Assembly (NCBI RefSeq): GCF_025717005.1
Contig: NZ_JAOVZU010000015.1
Span: 1 to 61,381, forward strand
Source of the DNA: Actinotalea endophytica
GTDB taxonomy: Bacteria; Actinomycetota; Actinomycetes; Actinomycetales; Cellulomonadaceae
Reading direction: 5' to 3'
DNA length: 61,381 nucleotides
Part shown: positions 1 to 8,753 of the stretch, piece by piece
Layout of the letters: the number at the start of each line of letters is the position of its first letter
Numbering within the stretch: the first letter of the stretch is position 1
The notes under the pieces: model-generated
The model's input: only the letters and a program-made list of their open reading frames with translations
Databases searched by the model: none
Told to the model about the DNA's origin: nothing
Translations under genes and position numbers: made by a program

Positions 1-54
1 CGGGTGCCCGGACGCCGTCGGGTGCCCGGACGCCGTCAGGTGCCCGGGCGACAC
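1..54. repeat. 18-bp tandem repeat at the left edge
   Basis: Three consecutive 18-bp units start at 1, 19 and 37. The first two are identical (CGGGTGCCCGGACGCCGT) and the third is diverged. They encode the RVPGRR-like basic N-terminus of the first gene. A repeat lying exactly at the edge is a typical place for an assembly to stop, so the true copy number may be larger. Confidence 0.7.
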
Positions 55-498
55 CGCGTGCTCGTCGGTGCCGGCGTGCTCGTCGCGGTCGTCGGCGTGC
101 TCGGCGTCGCGGCGGTCGGCCGGCAGGTCGTCGGCGGGCTCGGGGGCACGGCGCGTGCCAGCGGCGCTTCGCAGGCGGTGCTCGCGGCGGCCGAGCGAGC
201 CGCGGTCCGCCTCACCGAGCAGCGGGTCACGGCGCAGGCGGCGGGTGACGCCGACGCCCTCGCGCTGGGGACCGAGCCGGGCTCGCCGGCCGCCCTCGCC
301 GACGCGGGCGTGACCCCGTCGCCCGTCGACCTCGCGACGGTCGAGGCTCGTGCGGGGACGGCGCAGTCGTGCGGCGACGGGCTCGTCTGTGTCCCGGTCA
401 CGACGACGACGCAGGTCGTGGGTCAGGAGCAGACGACGGTGACGGTCACGCTCGAGCTGCGCCCGGGGACCTGGCGCGTGGTGCGGGTCAGCGGCTGA
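1..498 (+). CDS. Membrane-anchored hypothetical protein, probably truncated at 5' end
   Basis: The reading frame is open to the first base of the window, so the true start is probably upstream; a GTG at 4 is the first possible start inside. The N-terminus is basic and built of RVPGR-type repeats encoded by an 18-bp tandem repeat. It is followed by one hydrophobic segment (about residues 19-42, HRVLVGAGVLVAVVGVLG) and an Ala-rich extracytoplasmic part of about 120 residues. Two cysteines near the C-terminus (SCGDGLVC) could form a disulfide outside the cell. I recognise no family. It converges on the epimerase gene and overlaps its 3' end by 11 bp (488-498). Confidence 0.6.
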   Translation, partial: RVPGRRRVPGRRQVPGRHRVLVGAGVLVAVVGVLGVAAVGRQVVGGLGGTARASGASQAVLAAAERAAVRLTEQRVTAQAAGDADALALGTEPGSPAALADAGVTPSPVDLATVEARAGTAQSCGDGLVCVPVTTTTQVVGQEQTTVTVTLELRPGTWRVVRVSG

Positions 499-1381
499 GC
501 CAGGCCGCCGCATCCTGGATCGTGGGGTGCTGCCAGCTGAACCCCGAGCCGGCCAGTGCCGCGGGAAGCGCGCGCTGCCCGCTGAGCAGGAGATCGTCGG
601 CGGCGTCGCGGAGCACGAGTCGCAGGGCCCAGGCCGGCACCCGCAGCACCGCAGGTCGGTGCAGCGCCCGCGCGAGGGTCGTGATGAGCTCGCGCTGGGA
701 GACCGGGTTCGGCGTGGTCAGGTTGACCGGGCCGGCGACCTCGGCGGTGAGCAGGTGCGCGATGGCCGCCGCGTGGTCCGGGACCGTGATCCAGCTCCAG
801 ATGTTGTCGCCGGGCCCGAGCGGCCCGCCGAGGCCGAGCTTGATGGCGGTCAGGATCAGGCCGGACGAGCCGCCCGCGGGGGCGAGCGCGACCGCGCCGG
901 TCCGCAGGTGGGCGACCCGGATCCCGGCGGCCTCGGCCGGGGCGGTGGCTGCCTCCCAGCGGCGCACGAGGTCGGCGAGGAAGCCCCGGCCCGGCGGCGA
1001 GGACTCGGTGAGCTCCTCCTGGCCGCGGTCACCGTAGTAGCCGACCGCCGACGCCTGGAGCAGCACCGGAGGCGGCGAGTCCATCGACGCCAGCGTCGTG
1101 GCCAGCAGCGCGGTCGGGACGGTGCGCGACGCGACGATGGTCCGGCGGTAGGACTGGGTCCACGGGAAGCGGGCGAGCGTCGCGCCGCCGAGGTTGACCA
1201 CCGCGTCGACGCCCGCGAGGTCGCCCGAGTCGAGGTGCCCTGCGGACGGGTCCCAGGAGATCTCCCGGCGGGACCGCGCCTGGCGTCTGACCAGGCGCTG
1301 CACGGACCAGCCCTGCTCGGTGAGGAGCTGGGTCAGCGCGCTGCCGAGCAGCCCGTGGGAACCCGCGACGACCACCTTCAT
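488..1381 (-). CDS. TIGR01777-type NAD(P)-dependent epimerase (YfcH-like SDR)
   Basis: This is an extended short-chain dehydrogenase/reductase of the TIGR01777 family (YfcH, Rv2216-like), whose physiological substrate is unknown. The Rossmann start is VVVAGSHGLLGSAL (GxxGxxG) and the SDR Tyr is visible in SAVGYYGDRG. The length of 297 aa is normal. The ATG at 1381 follows a TAGCGT hexamer (minus strand, 1393-1388) by 6 nt, suggesting a leaderless transcript of its own. It lies downstream of sucB on the same strand but behind a strong hairpin, so it is probably transcribed separately. The neighbourhood with dlaT/sucB matches the Rv2215-Rv2216 order recalled from M. tuberculosis. Family call secure, biochemical role unknown. 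Confidence 0.85.
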   Translation of the reverse strand: MKVVVAGSHGLLGSALTQLLTEQGWSVQRLVRRQARSRREISWDPSAGHLDSGDLAGVDAVVNLGGATLARFPWTQSYRRTIVASRTVPTALLATTLASMDSPPPVLLQASAVGYYGDRGQEELTESSPPGRGFLADLVRRWEAATAPAEAAGIRVAHLRTGAVALAPAGGSSGLILTAIKLGLGGPLGPGDNIWSWITVPDHAAAIAHLLTAEVAGPVNLTTPNPVSQRELITTLARALHRPAVLRVPAWALRLVLRDAADDLLLSGQRALPAALAGSGFSWQHPTIQDAAAWLSR

Positions 1382-1396
1382 GCGGTCACGCTACGG

Positions 1397-1438
1397 CCGA
1401 GGGGTCGGGCCCGCGCGGTGGCGGACCCGACCCCTCGG
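1397..1438 (-). terminator. Strong hairpin downstream of sucB
   Basis: A 13-bp perfect inverted repeat (CCGAGGGGTCGGG at 1397-1409 and its complement at 1426-1438) with a 16-nt loop lies 20 bp beyond the sucB stop codon. There is no U-tract, as is common in actinobacteria. It likely ends the lpdA-sucB transcript just before the epimerase promoter. Confidence 0.75.
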
Positions 1439-1457
1439 GTGCTCGACGAGGCTGGGA

Positions 1458-3263
1458 TCAGAGTCCGACCTCGGCCTCGAACTCGCCGTCCTCGATGCGC
1501 GTCTTGATCGCCTGCAGGTACCGCGCGGCGTCCGCGCCGTCGACCAGCCGGTGGTCGTAGGAGAGCGCCAGGTAGCACATCGAACGGATCGCGACGTACT
1601 CGCTGCCGAGCTCGTCGGTCGCCACGACGGGCTTCTTCACGATCGCGCCGGTGCCGAGGATCGCCGAGGTCCCGATCGGGACGATCGGCGTGTCGAACAG
1701 CGCGCCGCCCGAGCCGGTGTTGGTCACCGTGAACGTCGCCCCGCTCAGCTCGTCGGGCGTGACCTTGTTCGCACGGGTCCGCTCGGCCAGGTCGGCGATC
1801 TTCCGTGCGATGCCGGCGAGGTTGAGGTCGCCCGCGCCGCGGATCACCGGCACGACGAGACCGCGCTCGGTGTCCACCGCGATACCGACGTTCTCCTCGG
1901 CGTGGTACGTGATCTGGTCGCCGTCGAGCACCCCGTTGATCTTCGGGTGCGCCTTGAGGGCCTCGGTCGCGGCCAGGACGAAGAACGGCAGGTACGTGAG
2001 GTTGACGCCCTCGCGCGCCTTGAAGTCGTTCTTCGCGCGGGCGCGCAGCCGGGCGACCTTCGTGACGTCGACCTCGACGACCGTGGTGAGCTGGGCCATC
2101 GACTGCATGGACTCGTGCATCCGCGAGGCGATGATCTGGCGCAGCCGGGACGCCTTCTCGGTGGTGCCGCGCAGCGGGGAGATCGCCTCGGCGGCCTTGG
2201 CGGCCTTGCTCGGCGCGGCCGGGGCCGCGGGCGCCGCGGCTGCGGCGGCCCTCGCCCGCTCGGCGGCTGCGGCGGCCTCCAGGACGTCCTCCTTGCGGAT
2301 CCGCCCACCGACGCCCGAGCCGGTCACGGTGGCGAGGTCGACACCCTTCTCGGCCGCGAGCTTGCGGACCAGCGGCGTGAGGTAGCCGCCGGCCTGGGCC
2401 GGCGGTGCCGACTCGGCCGCGGGAGCCGCTGCCGCGGCGGGCGCTGCCGGGGCCGGTGCGGGAGCCGCTGCCGGAGCAGGTGCGGCCGGAGCAGGGGTGG
2501 GTGCGGCCGGAGCGGGAGCCGGGGCCGGTGCGGGGGCCGCTGCCGGAGCGGGTGCCGGGGGCGCCGGGGGAGCGGCCGGTGCCGACTCGGCCGCAGGAGC
2601 CGGAGCCGCGGCTGCCGGGCCGCCGCCGATCCGGGCGAGCACCGCGCCGACCTCGGCGGTCTCGTCCTCGCCGACCAGGATCTCGCTGAGCGTCCCCGCG
2701 AACGGCGAGGGGATCTCGGTGTCGACCTTGTCGGTGGACACCTCGAGCAGCGGCTCGTCGACGGCGACCTCGTCGCCGACGCTCTTGAGCCAGCGGGTCA
2801 CGGTTCCCTCGGTGACCGACTCGCCGAGCGCGGGCATCGTCACGGCCTCCCCGCCGCCCGCAGCCGTCGCGGGTGCGGCTGCCGGCTCCGCGGCCGGAGC
2901 GGCCGGCTCAGGTGCCGGTGCGGGCTCCGCGGGAGCGGGCTCGGGCGCAGGCGCCGCCTCGGCCACCGGCGCGGCAGGCTGCTCGGCCGGCGCAGCGGGG
3001 GGCGCCGCGGGTGCGCCCGCCTCGTCGGCACTGCCGATCCGGGCGAGCACGGCACCGACCTCGGCGGTCTCGTCCTCGGCCACGACGATCTCCAGGAGCG
3101 TCCCGGCGAACGGCGAGGGGATCTCGGTGTCGACCTTGTCGGTGGACACCTCGAGCAGCGGCTCGTCGACGGCGACCGTGTCACCGACGTTCTTGAGCCA
3201 ACGCGTGACGGTGCCCTCGGTGACGCTCTCGCCGAGCGCCGGCATCTGGACGGACTCAGACAT
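1458..3263 (-). CDS. sucB: 2-oxoacid dehydrogenase E2 component, dihydrolipoamide acyltransferase with two lipoyl domains
   Basis: E2 core of the pyruvate/2-oxoglutarate dehydrogenase system, transferring acyl groups from lipoamide to CoA in the cytoplasm. Two lipoyl domains (about residues 1-75 and 140-212) each carry the lipoylated lysine in the motif [13 protein letters not shown]. They are separated by long Ala/Pro/Glu-rich swinging linkers. A peripheral subunit-binding domain (about 296-335, [16 protein letters not shown]) binds E3, and the C-terminal catalytic domain ends with the active-site motif HRLVDG (His571, Asp575). In actinobacteria this SucB-named protein (DlaT in mycobacteria) mainly serves pyruvate dehydrogenase, because 2-oxoglutarate dehydrogenase carries its own E2-like domain. 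Start ATG follows AGGAGA by 8 nt. It is 16 bp downstream of lpdA, as an operon. Confidence 0.93.
   Translation of the reverse strand: MSESVQMPALGESVTEGTVTRWLKNVGDTVAVDEPLLEVSTDKVDTEIPSPFAGTLLEIVVAEDETAEVGAVLARIGSADEAGAPAAPPAAPAEQPAAPVAEAAPAPEPAPAEPAPAPEPAAPAAEPAAAPATAAGGGEAVTMPALGESVTEGTVTRWLKSVGDEVAVDEPLLEVSTDKVDTEIPSPFAGTLSEILVGEDETAEVGAVLARIGGGPAAAAPAPAAESAPAAPPAPPAPAPAAAPAPAPAPAPAAPTPAPAAPAPAAAPAPAPAAPAAAAAPAAESAPPAQAGGYLTPLVRKLAAEKGVDLATVTGSGVGGRIRKEDVLEAAAAAERARAAAAAAPAAPAAPSKAAKAAEAISPLRGTTEKASRLRQIIASRMHESMQSMAQLTTVVEVDVTKVARLRARAKNDFKAREGVNLTYLPFFVLAATEALKAHPKINGVLDGDQITYHAEENVGIAVDTERGLVVPVIRGAGDLNLAGIARKIADLAERTRANKVTPDELSGATFTVTNTGSGGALFDTPIVPIGTSAILGTGAIVKKPVVATDELGSEYVAIRSMCYLALSYDHRLVDGADAARYLQAIKTRIEDGEFEAEVGL
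2698..3177. repeat. Duplicated lipoyl-domain DNA with 72 bp perfectly identical
   Basis: Positions 2698-2769 are identical to 3106-3177 (period 408 bp, i.e. 136 codons). The identity covers the lipoyl-lysine loop of both domains, while flanking lipoyl sequence carries scattered differences. Perfect identity including third codon positions suggests recent duplication or gene conversion between the two copies. Confidence 0.85.
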
Positions 3264-3279
3264 GACCTGGCGTCTCCTG

Positions 3280-4653
3280 TCAGTTGTGCGCGTGCAGCGG
3301 CTTGCCGGCCAGCGCGAGGAACGCCTCGCCGACCGCTTCGTTCTGGGTGGGGTGGGCGTGCACCAGGGCGGCCACGTCCTCGGGGTAGGCCTCCCAGTTC
3401 ACGATGAGCTGGCCCTCACCGATCAGCTCACCGACGCGGGCGCCGAGCATGTGCACGCCGACCACGGGGCCGTCCTTGCGGCGCACGAGCTTGACGAAGC
3501 CCGTCGTGCCGAGGATCTGGCTCTTGCCGTTGCCGGCGAGGTTGTACTCGTAGGTCTCGACCTGGTCCGCGCCGTAGAGCTCGGCGGCCTTCGCCTCGGT
3601 GACCCCGACCGAGGCGATCTCCGGGTCGGAGTACGTGACGCGCGGGATGCCCGACTCGACGATCGGCGCGGGGTTGAGACCGGCGATCTCCTCCGCGAGG
3701 AACACGCCCTGCGCGAAGCCGCGGTGGGCGAGCTGCAGGCCGGGCACGATGTCGCCGACCGCGTGGATGTTCGCGACCCCGGTGTGCAGGCGCTCGTCGG
3801 TCAGCACGAAGCCCCGGTCCATCGGGACGCCCTGCTCCTCGTAGCCGAGGTTCGCGGTGCGGGGTCCGCGGCCGACCGCGACGAGCATCAGGTCGGCGTC
3901 GATCGCGGTGCCGTCCTCGAGGGAGACGTGCACGCCGGCGTCGTCCTGGGTCACGCCCGAGAACCGCACCCCGGTGTGGAACGCGATCCCGCGCTTGCGG
4001 AAGGCGCGCTCGAAGGCCTTGCTGATCGCCTCCTCCTCGTTCGGCACGAGGTGGGGCAGCGCCTCGACGATGGTGACCTTGGCACCGAACGAGGTCCAGA
4101 CGCTGGCGAACTCGCAGCCGATCACGCCGCCCCCGAGGACGATGACCGACTGCGGCACGTAGTCCAGCGACAGCGCGTGCTCGGAGGTGATGACCTTGCC
4201 GCCGATCTCCAGACCGGGGAGCGTGCGCGAGTACGAGCCGGTGGCGAGCACCACGTGCCTGCCCGTGTACCGCTCGCCGTTCACCTCGACGGTGTCCGGC
4301 GCGACGAGCCGGCCGTGGCCCTCGACGTAGGTGATCCCGTGGGCCTTCACCAGGCCCTGCAGGCCCTTGTAGAGCCGGCCGATCACGGCGTCCTTGTAGC
4401 TGTTCACCCCGCCCATGTCGATGCCCTCGAGGGCGGCGCGGACACCGTACTTCTCGGACTCGCGGGTCGAGTCGGCGACCTCGGCGGCGTGCAGCAGCGC
4501 CTTGGTCGGGATGCAGCCGACGTGCAGGCAGGTGCCGCCGACCTTCGCCTCCTCGATCAGCACCACGCTCAGTCCGAGCTCGGTCGCGCGCAGGGCGGTG
4601 GCGTAGCCTCCGCTCCCTCCGCCCAGGACCACGATGTCGGCGGTGTCAGGCAC
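3280..4653 (-). CDS. lpdA: Dihydrolipoyl dehydrogenase (E3)
   Basis: Flavoprotein that reoxidises dihydrolipoamide of E2 with NAD+. Visible features are the FAD Rossmann motif [13 protein letters not shown], the redox-active disulfide in [13 protein letters not shown] (Cys42 and Cys47), the NAD-binding motif [10 protein letters not shown], the second FAD motif HAVGDIVPG, and the C-terminal His-Glu pair in HAHPTQNEA. The 457-residue length is standard. I chose GTG at 4653 because GGGGAG lies 7 nt upstream; a GTG at 4674 is also in frame but has no good ribosome-binding site. It is the first gene of an lpdA-sucB operon and lies divergent to the small gene at 4822. NCBI-type products would call it lpdA. 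Confidence 0.94.
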   Translation of the reverse strand: MPDTADIVVLGGGSGGYATALRATELGLSVVLIEEAKVGGTCLHVGCIPTKALLHAAEVADSTRESEKYGVRAALEGIDMGGVNSYKDAVIGRLYKGLQGLVKAHGITYVEGHGRLVAPDTVEVNGERYTGRHVVLATGSYSRTLPGLEIGGKVITSEHALSLDYVPQSVIVLGGGVIGCEFASVWTSFGAKVTIVEALPHLVPNEEEAISKAFERAFRKRGIAFHTGVRFSGVTQDDAGVHVSLEDGTAIDADLMLVAVGRGPRTANLGYEEQGVPMDRGFVLTDERLHTGVANIHAVGDIVPGLQLAHRGFAQGVFLAEEIAGLNPAPIVESGIPRVTYSDPEIASVGVTEAKAAELYGADQVETYEYNLAGNGKSQILGTTGFVKLVRRKDGPVVGVHMLGARVGELIGEGQLIVNWEAYPEDVAALVHAHPTQNEAVGEAFLALAGKPLHAHN

Positions 4654-4821
4654 GGTCAGGCTCCCCTCGGGCACAACGGTGGGTCGGGCGCTGTCGCCAT
4701 CTTGTCATCACCACGCACCCGGCGGCATCCGAGCCCGCGCTGTACCGACAGCACCGGCAATCATCCTATGTCTTGGCCGTCTCCGCACGCCGGAACGAGG
4801 ACCGGACCGTAGGCTGGAGTC

Positions 4822-5148
4822 ATGGCTTGGTTCCGCCGGCGCAGCTCCGCGCCCACGACCCGCGACGCGCGCAAGGCGACCCTCGAGCACTTCGCCGAGT
4901 TCACCCGGACGCGGGTCGGTGTCGAGGCGTACATCGAGCCCGTGACCAACGTCACGCAGACCACGGTGGTGCTCATCGCGACCACAGGGGAGTGGACCCG
5001 CCGCCGGGTTCCCGACGCCGCGACCGCACGGCAGATCGCCACCGAGCTGCGCATCCCGGTGTACGACGTCCAGCTGGTCGGGTACCCGCAGCGGATGCGC
5101 GACTGGAACGCCCGCCAGCGTCGGGCGCGCTCGGCCGGCGTCGACTAG
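4822..5148 (+). CDS. Conserved hypothetical protein between lpdA and pepA
   Basis: A 108-residue soluble protein, basic at both ends, with a central mixed alpha/beta region. It has no signal peptide or membrane segment. I recognise no named domain; similar short proteins sit between lpdA and pepA in related actinobacteria (recollection), so the gene is probably real. Start ATG 4822 is preceded by TAGGCT at 4810-4815 with 6 nt between, the leaderless pattern seen throughout this window. Its last 4 bp overlap the convergent 3' end of pepA. Confidence 0.75.
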   Translation: MAWFRRRSSAPTTRDARKATLEHFAEFTRTRVGVEAYIEPVTNVTQTTVVLIATTGEWTRRRVPDAATARQIATELRIPVYDVQLVGYPQRMRDWNARQRRARSAGVD

Positions 5149-6596
5149 GCGGACTCGAGGTAGCGCAGCAGCGTGCGCACGGCGACGCCGGTGCCGCCCT
5201 TGGGGGTGTAACCCCACTCGGCACCCTCGTTGAACGCCGGCCCGGCGATGTCCAGGTGCGCCCACGGTGTCTCGCCCACGAACTCCTTGAGGAACACACC
5301 GGCGGTCAGCATGCCGCCATTGCGGTCCCCGGCCACGTTCGCCAGGTCGGCCACCTGGGAGGTGAGGCCGGCGCGCAGCTCCTCGGGCAGGGGCATCGGC
5401 CACATCAGCTCGCCCGCCTCGCCGGCCGCGGACACGACCGAGTCCCGCACGGCCTCGGTACCCATCACGCCGGACACCCGCGTGCCGAGCGCGACGACCT
5501 GGGCACCCGTGAGCGTGGCGACGTCGAGCACGGCGTCGGGCTTCTCCTCGCACGCGGCGACCAGGCCGTCGGCGAGCACCAGGCGCCCCTCGGCGTCCGT
5601 GTTCAGCACCTCGACCGTCTTGCCGCCGCGCTGGGTGATGACGTCGGACGGGCGCTGCGCCGTCCCGGACGGCATGTTCTCCGCGAGGCACAGCCAGCCG
5701 GTGACCTTGACCGGCAGCTTGAGCGACGCGGCCGCGAGCACGGTGTGCAGCACCGCGGCCGCCCCGGACATGTCGGACTTCATGGTCTCCATGGACTTCG
5801 GCGGCTTGAGCGAGAGGCCACCCGAGTCGAACGTGATGCCCTTGCCCACGAGCGCGACCGAGCGCTTCGCCCGCGCGGGTGCCCAGACGACCTTGACCAG
5901 CCGCGGGGGACGGGCCGACCCCTGGCCGACGGCGACGAGACCGCCGTAGCCGCCCGCTGCGAGCTCCTTCTCGTCGAGCACGGTCACCTTGACCTTGAGG
6001 CCCTTGGCGGCCTGCTTGGCGATGTCGGCGAACGCCGCGGGATACAGGTCCCGCGGCGGCGTGTTGACCAGGTCCCTCGTGCCGTGGACCGCAGCTGCGA
6101 TCACCTCGGCCCGCGCCACGGCCGCCTTCGAGGCGGCGGAGCGGGCCAGCGAGGTCACGACCTGGATCTCCTCGACGGCGCGCTGGTTCGGCTCGGGCGT
6201 GTGGTACCGCGTGTAGCCGTAGGCGCCGAGCGCCGCTCCCTCGGCCACCGCGGCGACGTCGTCGGCGTCCCGCAGCGGCAGGGCGATCGCGACGGTCCGG
6301 ACGCCGGTGAGCTGGCGGGTGGCCGCACCGGCGGCGCGGCGCAGGCTCTCCGGGTCGGCCGGGTCGGCGACTCCGACCACGGCGACCACGCCGGCGGCGA
6401 TCGCGCCGCCGGTCGGGATCCGCACCACCTGGTCCGCCTTGCCGGTCACGCCGAGACCCGGTGAGGTGATCGCCCCGGCCAGTGCGGCGGGCACCGCGTC
6501 GCCGAGCAGGCGGACGCCCCCGGCGTCGGCGGTCACCCCCACGACGAGCGCGTCGACGGACAGGTTGGCGGGCGAGGCGGAGGTCAGTGTGATCAC
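5145..6596 (-). CDS. pepA: Leucyl aminopeptidase (M17)
   Basis: Cytosolic dinuclear-zinc/manganese aminopeptidase removing N-terminal residues from peptides. The M17 metal and catalytic motifs are present: GKGITFDSGGLSLKP with its lysine and aspartate, MKSDMSGAAAVL, and the signature NTDAEGRLVLADGL. The N-terminal macro-like domain spans about residues 1-160. The length of 483 aa is typical. GTG at 6596 is preceded by TAGCAT ending 6 nt upstream (minus strand), supporting a leaderless start. It converges on the small gene at 4822-5148 with a 4-bp overlap. Equivalent to pepB (Rv2213) beside dlaT in mycobacteria, from memory. Confidence 0.94.
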   Translation of the reverse strand: MITLTSASPANLSVDALVVGVTADAGGVRLLGDAVPAALAGAITSPGLGVTGKADQVVRIPTGGAIAAGVVAVVGVADPADPESLRRAAGAATRQLTGVRTVAIALPLRDADDVAAVAEGAALGAYGYTRYHTPEPNQRAVEEIQVVTSLARSAASKAAVARAEVIAAAVHGTRDLVNTPPRDLYPAAFADIAKQAAKGLKVKVTVLDEKELAAGGYGGLVAVGQGSARPPRLVKVVWAPARAKRSVALVGKGITFDSGGLSLKPPKSMETMKSDMSGAAAVLHTVLAAASLKLPVKVTGWLCLAENMPSGTAQRPSDVITQRGGKTVEVLNTDAEGRLVLADGLVAACEEKPDAVLDVATLTGAQVVALGTRVSGVMGTEAVRDSVVSAAGEAGELMWPMPLPEELRAGLTSQVADLANVAGDRNGGMLTAGVFLKEFVGETPWAHLDIAGPAFNEGAEWGYTPKGGTGVAVRTLLRYLESA

Positions 6597-6671
6597 GCGA
6601 CGATGCTAGGCGAGAACGGCGCCGGGGTGTCCGCGTGGCCCGGACGGCGACTGCCTTCTAGGGTCGGGGGC

Positions 6672-7028
6672 GTGTGGATCCCCCTGGCCGTCCTGGTGGC
6701 CGCTCTCGCGTTCGTGCTGGGTGGCTGGGCCGGTCTGCGGACGGTGCGGAACCAGCCGGTGATCTGGCGGCAGATGCTCGCCGGGGGCGGGGTCGAGGTC
6801 GTGCTGCTGGTCCAGGCGGTCAGCTGCGTCGTGGTCGCCCTCGCGGGCCCCGGCCCGGCCGACCCGCCGACCTTCTGGGGCTACCTGATCACGACGCTGC
6901 TCGTGCTGCCGGTCGCGGGCGCCTGGGCGTTCGCCGAGCGCACCCGGTGGAGCTCGGTGGTGCTGCTGGTGGCCTCGGTGACCGTGGCGTTCCTGCAGCT
7001 CCGGATGGTGCAGGTGTGGTTCGGATGA
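6672..7028 (+). CDS. Small integral membrane protein
   Basis: A 118-residue protein with about four hydrophobic segments (starting WIPLAVLVAALAFVLGGWA, then near residues 40-60, 68-85 and 95-112) and an Arg-rich first loop. No family recognised. The frame extends further upstream, but GTG 6672 is preceded by TAGGGT (6659-6664) with 7 nt between, so I prefer that leaderless start over the longer form. It overlaps the next membrane-protein gene by 4 bp (ATGA), implying translational coupling. It is divergent from pepA. Confidence 0.7.
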   Translation: MWIPLAVLVAALAFVLGGWAGLRTVRNQPVIWRQMLAGGGVEVVLLVQAVSCVVVALAGPGPADPPTFWGYLITTLLVLPVAGAWAFAERTRWSSVVLLVASVTVAFLQLRMVQVWFG

Positions 7029-7489
7029 CCTCCTCCGACGACGAGAGCCGGGTGGTGGCGGGCCCGTCGAGCGCCTCGACGACGTCCTCCGGGCCGGGCC
7101 GCGCCCTCGTGCTCGTCTACGGCATCCTCGCGGTGGCGGCCACCGCGCGATCCGGCGTCCAGCTGGCCACGAAGTACGACGAGGCACCGCTGGCCTACCT
7201 GCTGTCCGCCGTCGCGGCGGTGGTGTACGTCGTCGCGACGATCGCGTTGGCCAAGGGGCGTGGCGTGTGGCGCCGGGTCGCCTGGGTCGCGGTGAGCGTC
7301 GAGCTCGTCGGCGTGCTCACGGTCGGGACGCTGTCGCTGGTGCGCTCGGACCTCTTCGCCGACGCCACGGTGTGGTCGGACTACGGCCAGGGCTACGGCT
7401 ACGTGCCGCTCGTGCTCCCGGTGCTGGGCCTGTGGTGGCTCCGACGGACCGGTCGGACGTCCTCGGGTCAGGACGCCGTGCCCCGGTAG
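7025..7489 (+). CDS. Small integral membrane protein
   Basis: A 154-residue protein with a Ser/Thr-rich N-terminal tail of about 25 residues and then four hydrophobic stretches (ALVLVYGILAVAATA, AYLLSAVAAVVYVVATIALA, VAWVAVSVELVGVLTVG, YVPLVLPVLGLWWLR). No family is recognised with certainty. The ATG overlaps the preceding stop (7025-7028), and pyrD begins 10 bp after the stop, so these genes are probably co-transcribed, although pyrD also shows its own leaderless promoter. Confidence 0.7.
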   Translation: MTSSDDESRVVAGPSSASTTSSGPGRALVLVYGILAVAATARSGVQLATKYDEAPLAYLLSAVAAVVYVVATIALAKGRGVWRRVAWVAVSVELVGVLTVGTLSLVRSDLFADATVWSDYGQGYGYVPLVLPVLGLWWLRRTGRTSSGQDAVPR

Positions 7490-7499
7490 GTTGCCCAGC

Positions 7500-8516
7500 G
7501 TGTACGCGTTGCTCTTCCGAGTCGTCTTCCGCCGGATGGACCCCGAGGCCGCCCACCACTGGGCGTTCGCGCTGATCCGGTTCGCCGCGCGCGTGCCGGT
7601 GCTCTCCGGACTGCTCCGCCGGTACTGCGCCCCGGCCGGGCCGCCGGTGCACGTGCTCGGTCGCGCCGTGCCGGGCCGGCTCGGGCTGGCCGCGGGCTTC
7701 GACAAGGACGCCACGGGTGTGGTCGGCATGACGATGCTCGGCTTCGCCTTCGTCGAGGTGGGAACCATCACACCGGTCGCCCAGCCGGGCAACGAACCGC
7801 CCCGGCTGTGGCGCGTGCTCGAGCAGCGTGCCCTGCGCAACCGGATGGGCTTCAACAACCAGGGCGCGGCCGCCGCGGCGGCGCGGTTGCGCCGGCTCCG
7901 ATCGACTCCCCGCGGTCGCGAGCTCGTGGTCGGCGTGAACATCGGCAAGAACAAGGTGACGCCCGCCGAGCGCGCGGCGGACGACTACGCCGCCTGCGCG
8001 AAGCTGCTCGCGCCGTGGGCCGACTTCCTGGTCGTCAACGTGTCGTCGCCGAACACACCCGGTCTGCGCGACCTGCAGTCCGTGGACTCGCTGCGGCCCC
8101 TGCTCGTCGCCGCGCGGTCGGCCGCGGACAGCGTGACCGATCCGGGCAGCGTGCCGCTGCTCGTGAAGATCGCGCCCGACCTGGCGGACGACGACGTGCT
8201 CGCGGTGGCCGACCTGGTGACCGAGCTCGACCTCAGCGGTGTGGTCGCGGTCAACACCACGATCGCCCACGACCTGGGTGAGGGCGGGCTGTCCGGGCCG
8301 CCGCTGCTCGACCGGGGCGTGCAGGTGGTGCGCCTGCTGCGCGAGCGCCTCGGCACGGGGCGGACGATCATCGGGGTGGGCGGCGTGACCACGGGCGCGG
8401 ACGCCCGGGCGTACGTCGACGCAGGCGCGGACCTCGTCGAGGGCTACACCGGTCTGATCTACGAGGGACCGTTCTGGGCGGCCCGCGTGCACCGCGGGCT
8501 CGCGGAAGGAGCCTGA
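7500..8516 (+). CDS. pyrD: Quinone-dependent dihydroorotate dehydrogenase (class 2)
   Basis: Membrane-associated FMN enzyme oxidising dihydroorotate to orotate in pyrimidine synthesis, passing electrons to menaquinone. The N-terminal amphipathic extension (residues 1-40), the FMN motif GLAAGFDKDATG, and the class 2 catalytic serine in NVSSPNTPGLRDLQ are visible. The C-terminal phosphate-binding motif GVGGVTTGADA is also present. Length 338 aa fits class 2. GTG 7500 is chosen because TAGGTT (7487-7492) ends 7 nt upstream; a TTG at 7491 would lie inside that hexamer. The stop shares one base with the next start (TGATG). Confidence 0.94.
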   Translation: MYALLFRVVFRRMDPEAAHHWAFALIRFAARVPVLSGLLRRYCAPAGPPVHVLGRAVPGRLGLAAGFDKDATGVVGMTMLGFAFVEVGTITPVAQPGNEPPRLWRVLEQRALRNRMGFNNQGAAAAAARLRRLRSTPRGRELVVGVNIGKNKVTPAERAADDYAACAKLLAPWADFLVVNVSSPNTPGLRDLQSVDSLRPLLVAARSAADSVTDPGSVPLLVKIAPDLADDDVLAVADLVTELDLSGVVAVNTTIAHDLGEGGLSGPPLLDRGVQVVRLLRERLGTGRTIIGVGGVTTGADARAYVDAGADLVEGYTGLIYEGPFWAARVHRGLAEGA

Positions 8517-8734
8517 TGCCGACCACCGAGCGCGCCCAGTGGCGCTGGAGCTTCCGCAACCGGTCCGACGAGTCGCTCGACCGCCCTGTGAGCCCGGTCT
8601 TCACCAGCCGCTTCGACGCCGAGTCCTGGCTCGGCGAGCACTGGCGCGGGCTCGTGTCGGACCACGTCGCGCGCGCCCAGCTCCTGGAAGGGGAGACGAA
8701 GGTCGGCAGCCCGGTGGAGCTCCGGGCCGCCTGA
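8516..8734 (+). CDS. Short conserved hypothetical protein
   Basis: A 72-residue soluble protein with an aromatic-rich start (QWRWSFRN) and a central motif around SPVFTSRFDAESWLGEHW. It contains no cysteine and no membrane segment. Short proteins of this style follow pyrD in several actinobacteria (recollection), but I cannot assign a function. The ATG overlaps the pyrD stop by one base, so it is almost certainly translated from the same mRNA. It ends 19 bp from the convergent MocR gene. Confidence 0.65.
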   Translation: MPTTERAQWRWSFRNRSDESLDRPVSPVFTSRFDAESWLGEHWRGLVSDHVARAQLLEGETKVGSPVELRAA

Positions 8735-8753
8735 CGCGCAGTCGGCGCCGCGC

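Noticed and set aside
2400-2620. Possible minisatellite or CRISPR-like repeat
   Set aside because: These are degenerate GCC/GGA-rich codons of the Ala/Pro linker in E2, with no constant repeat and spacer structure.
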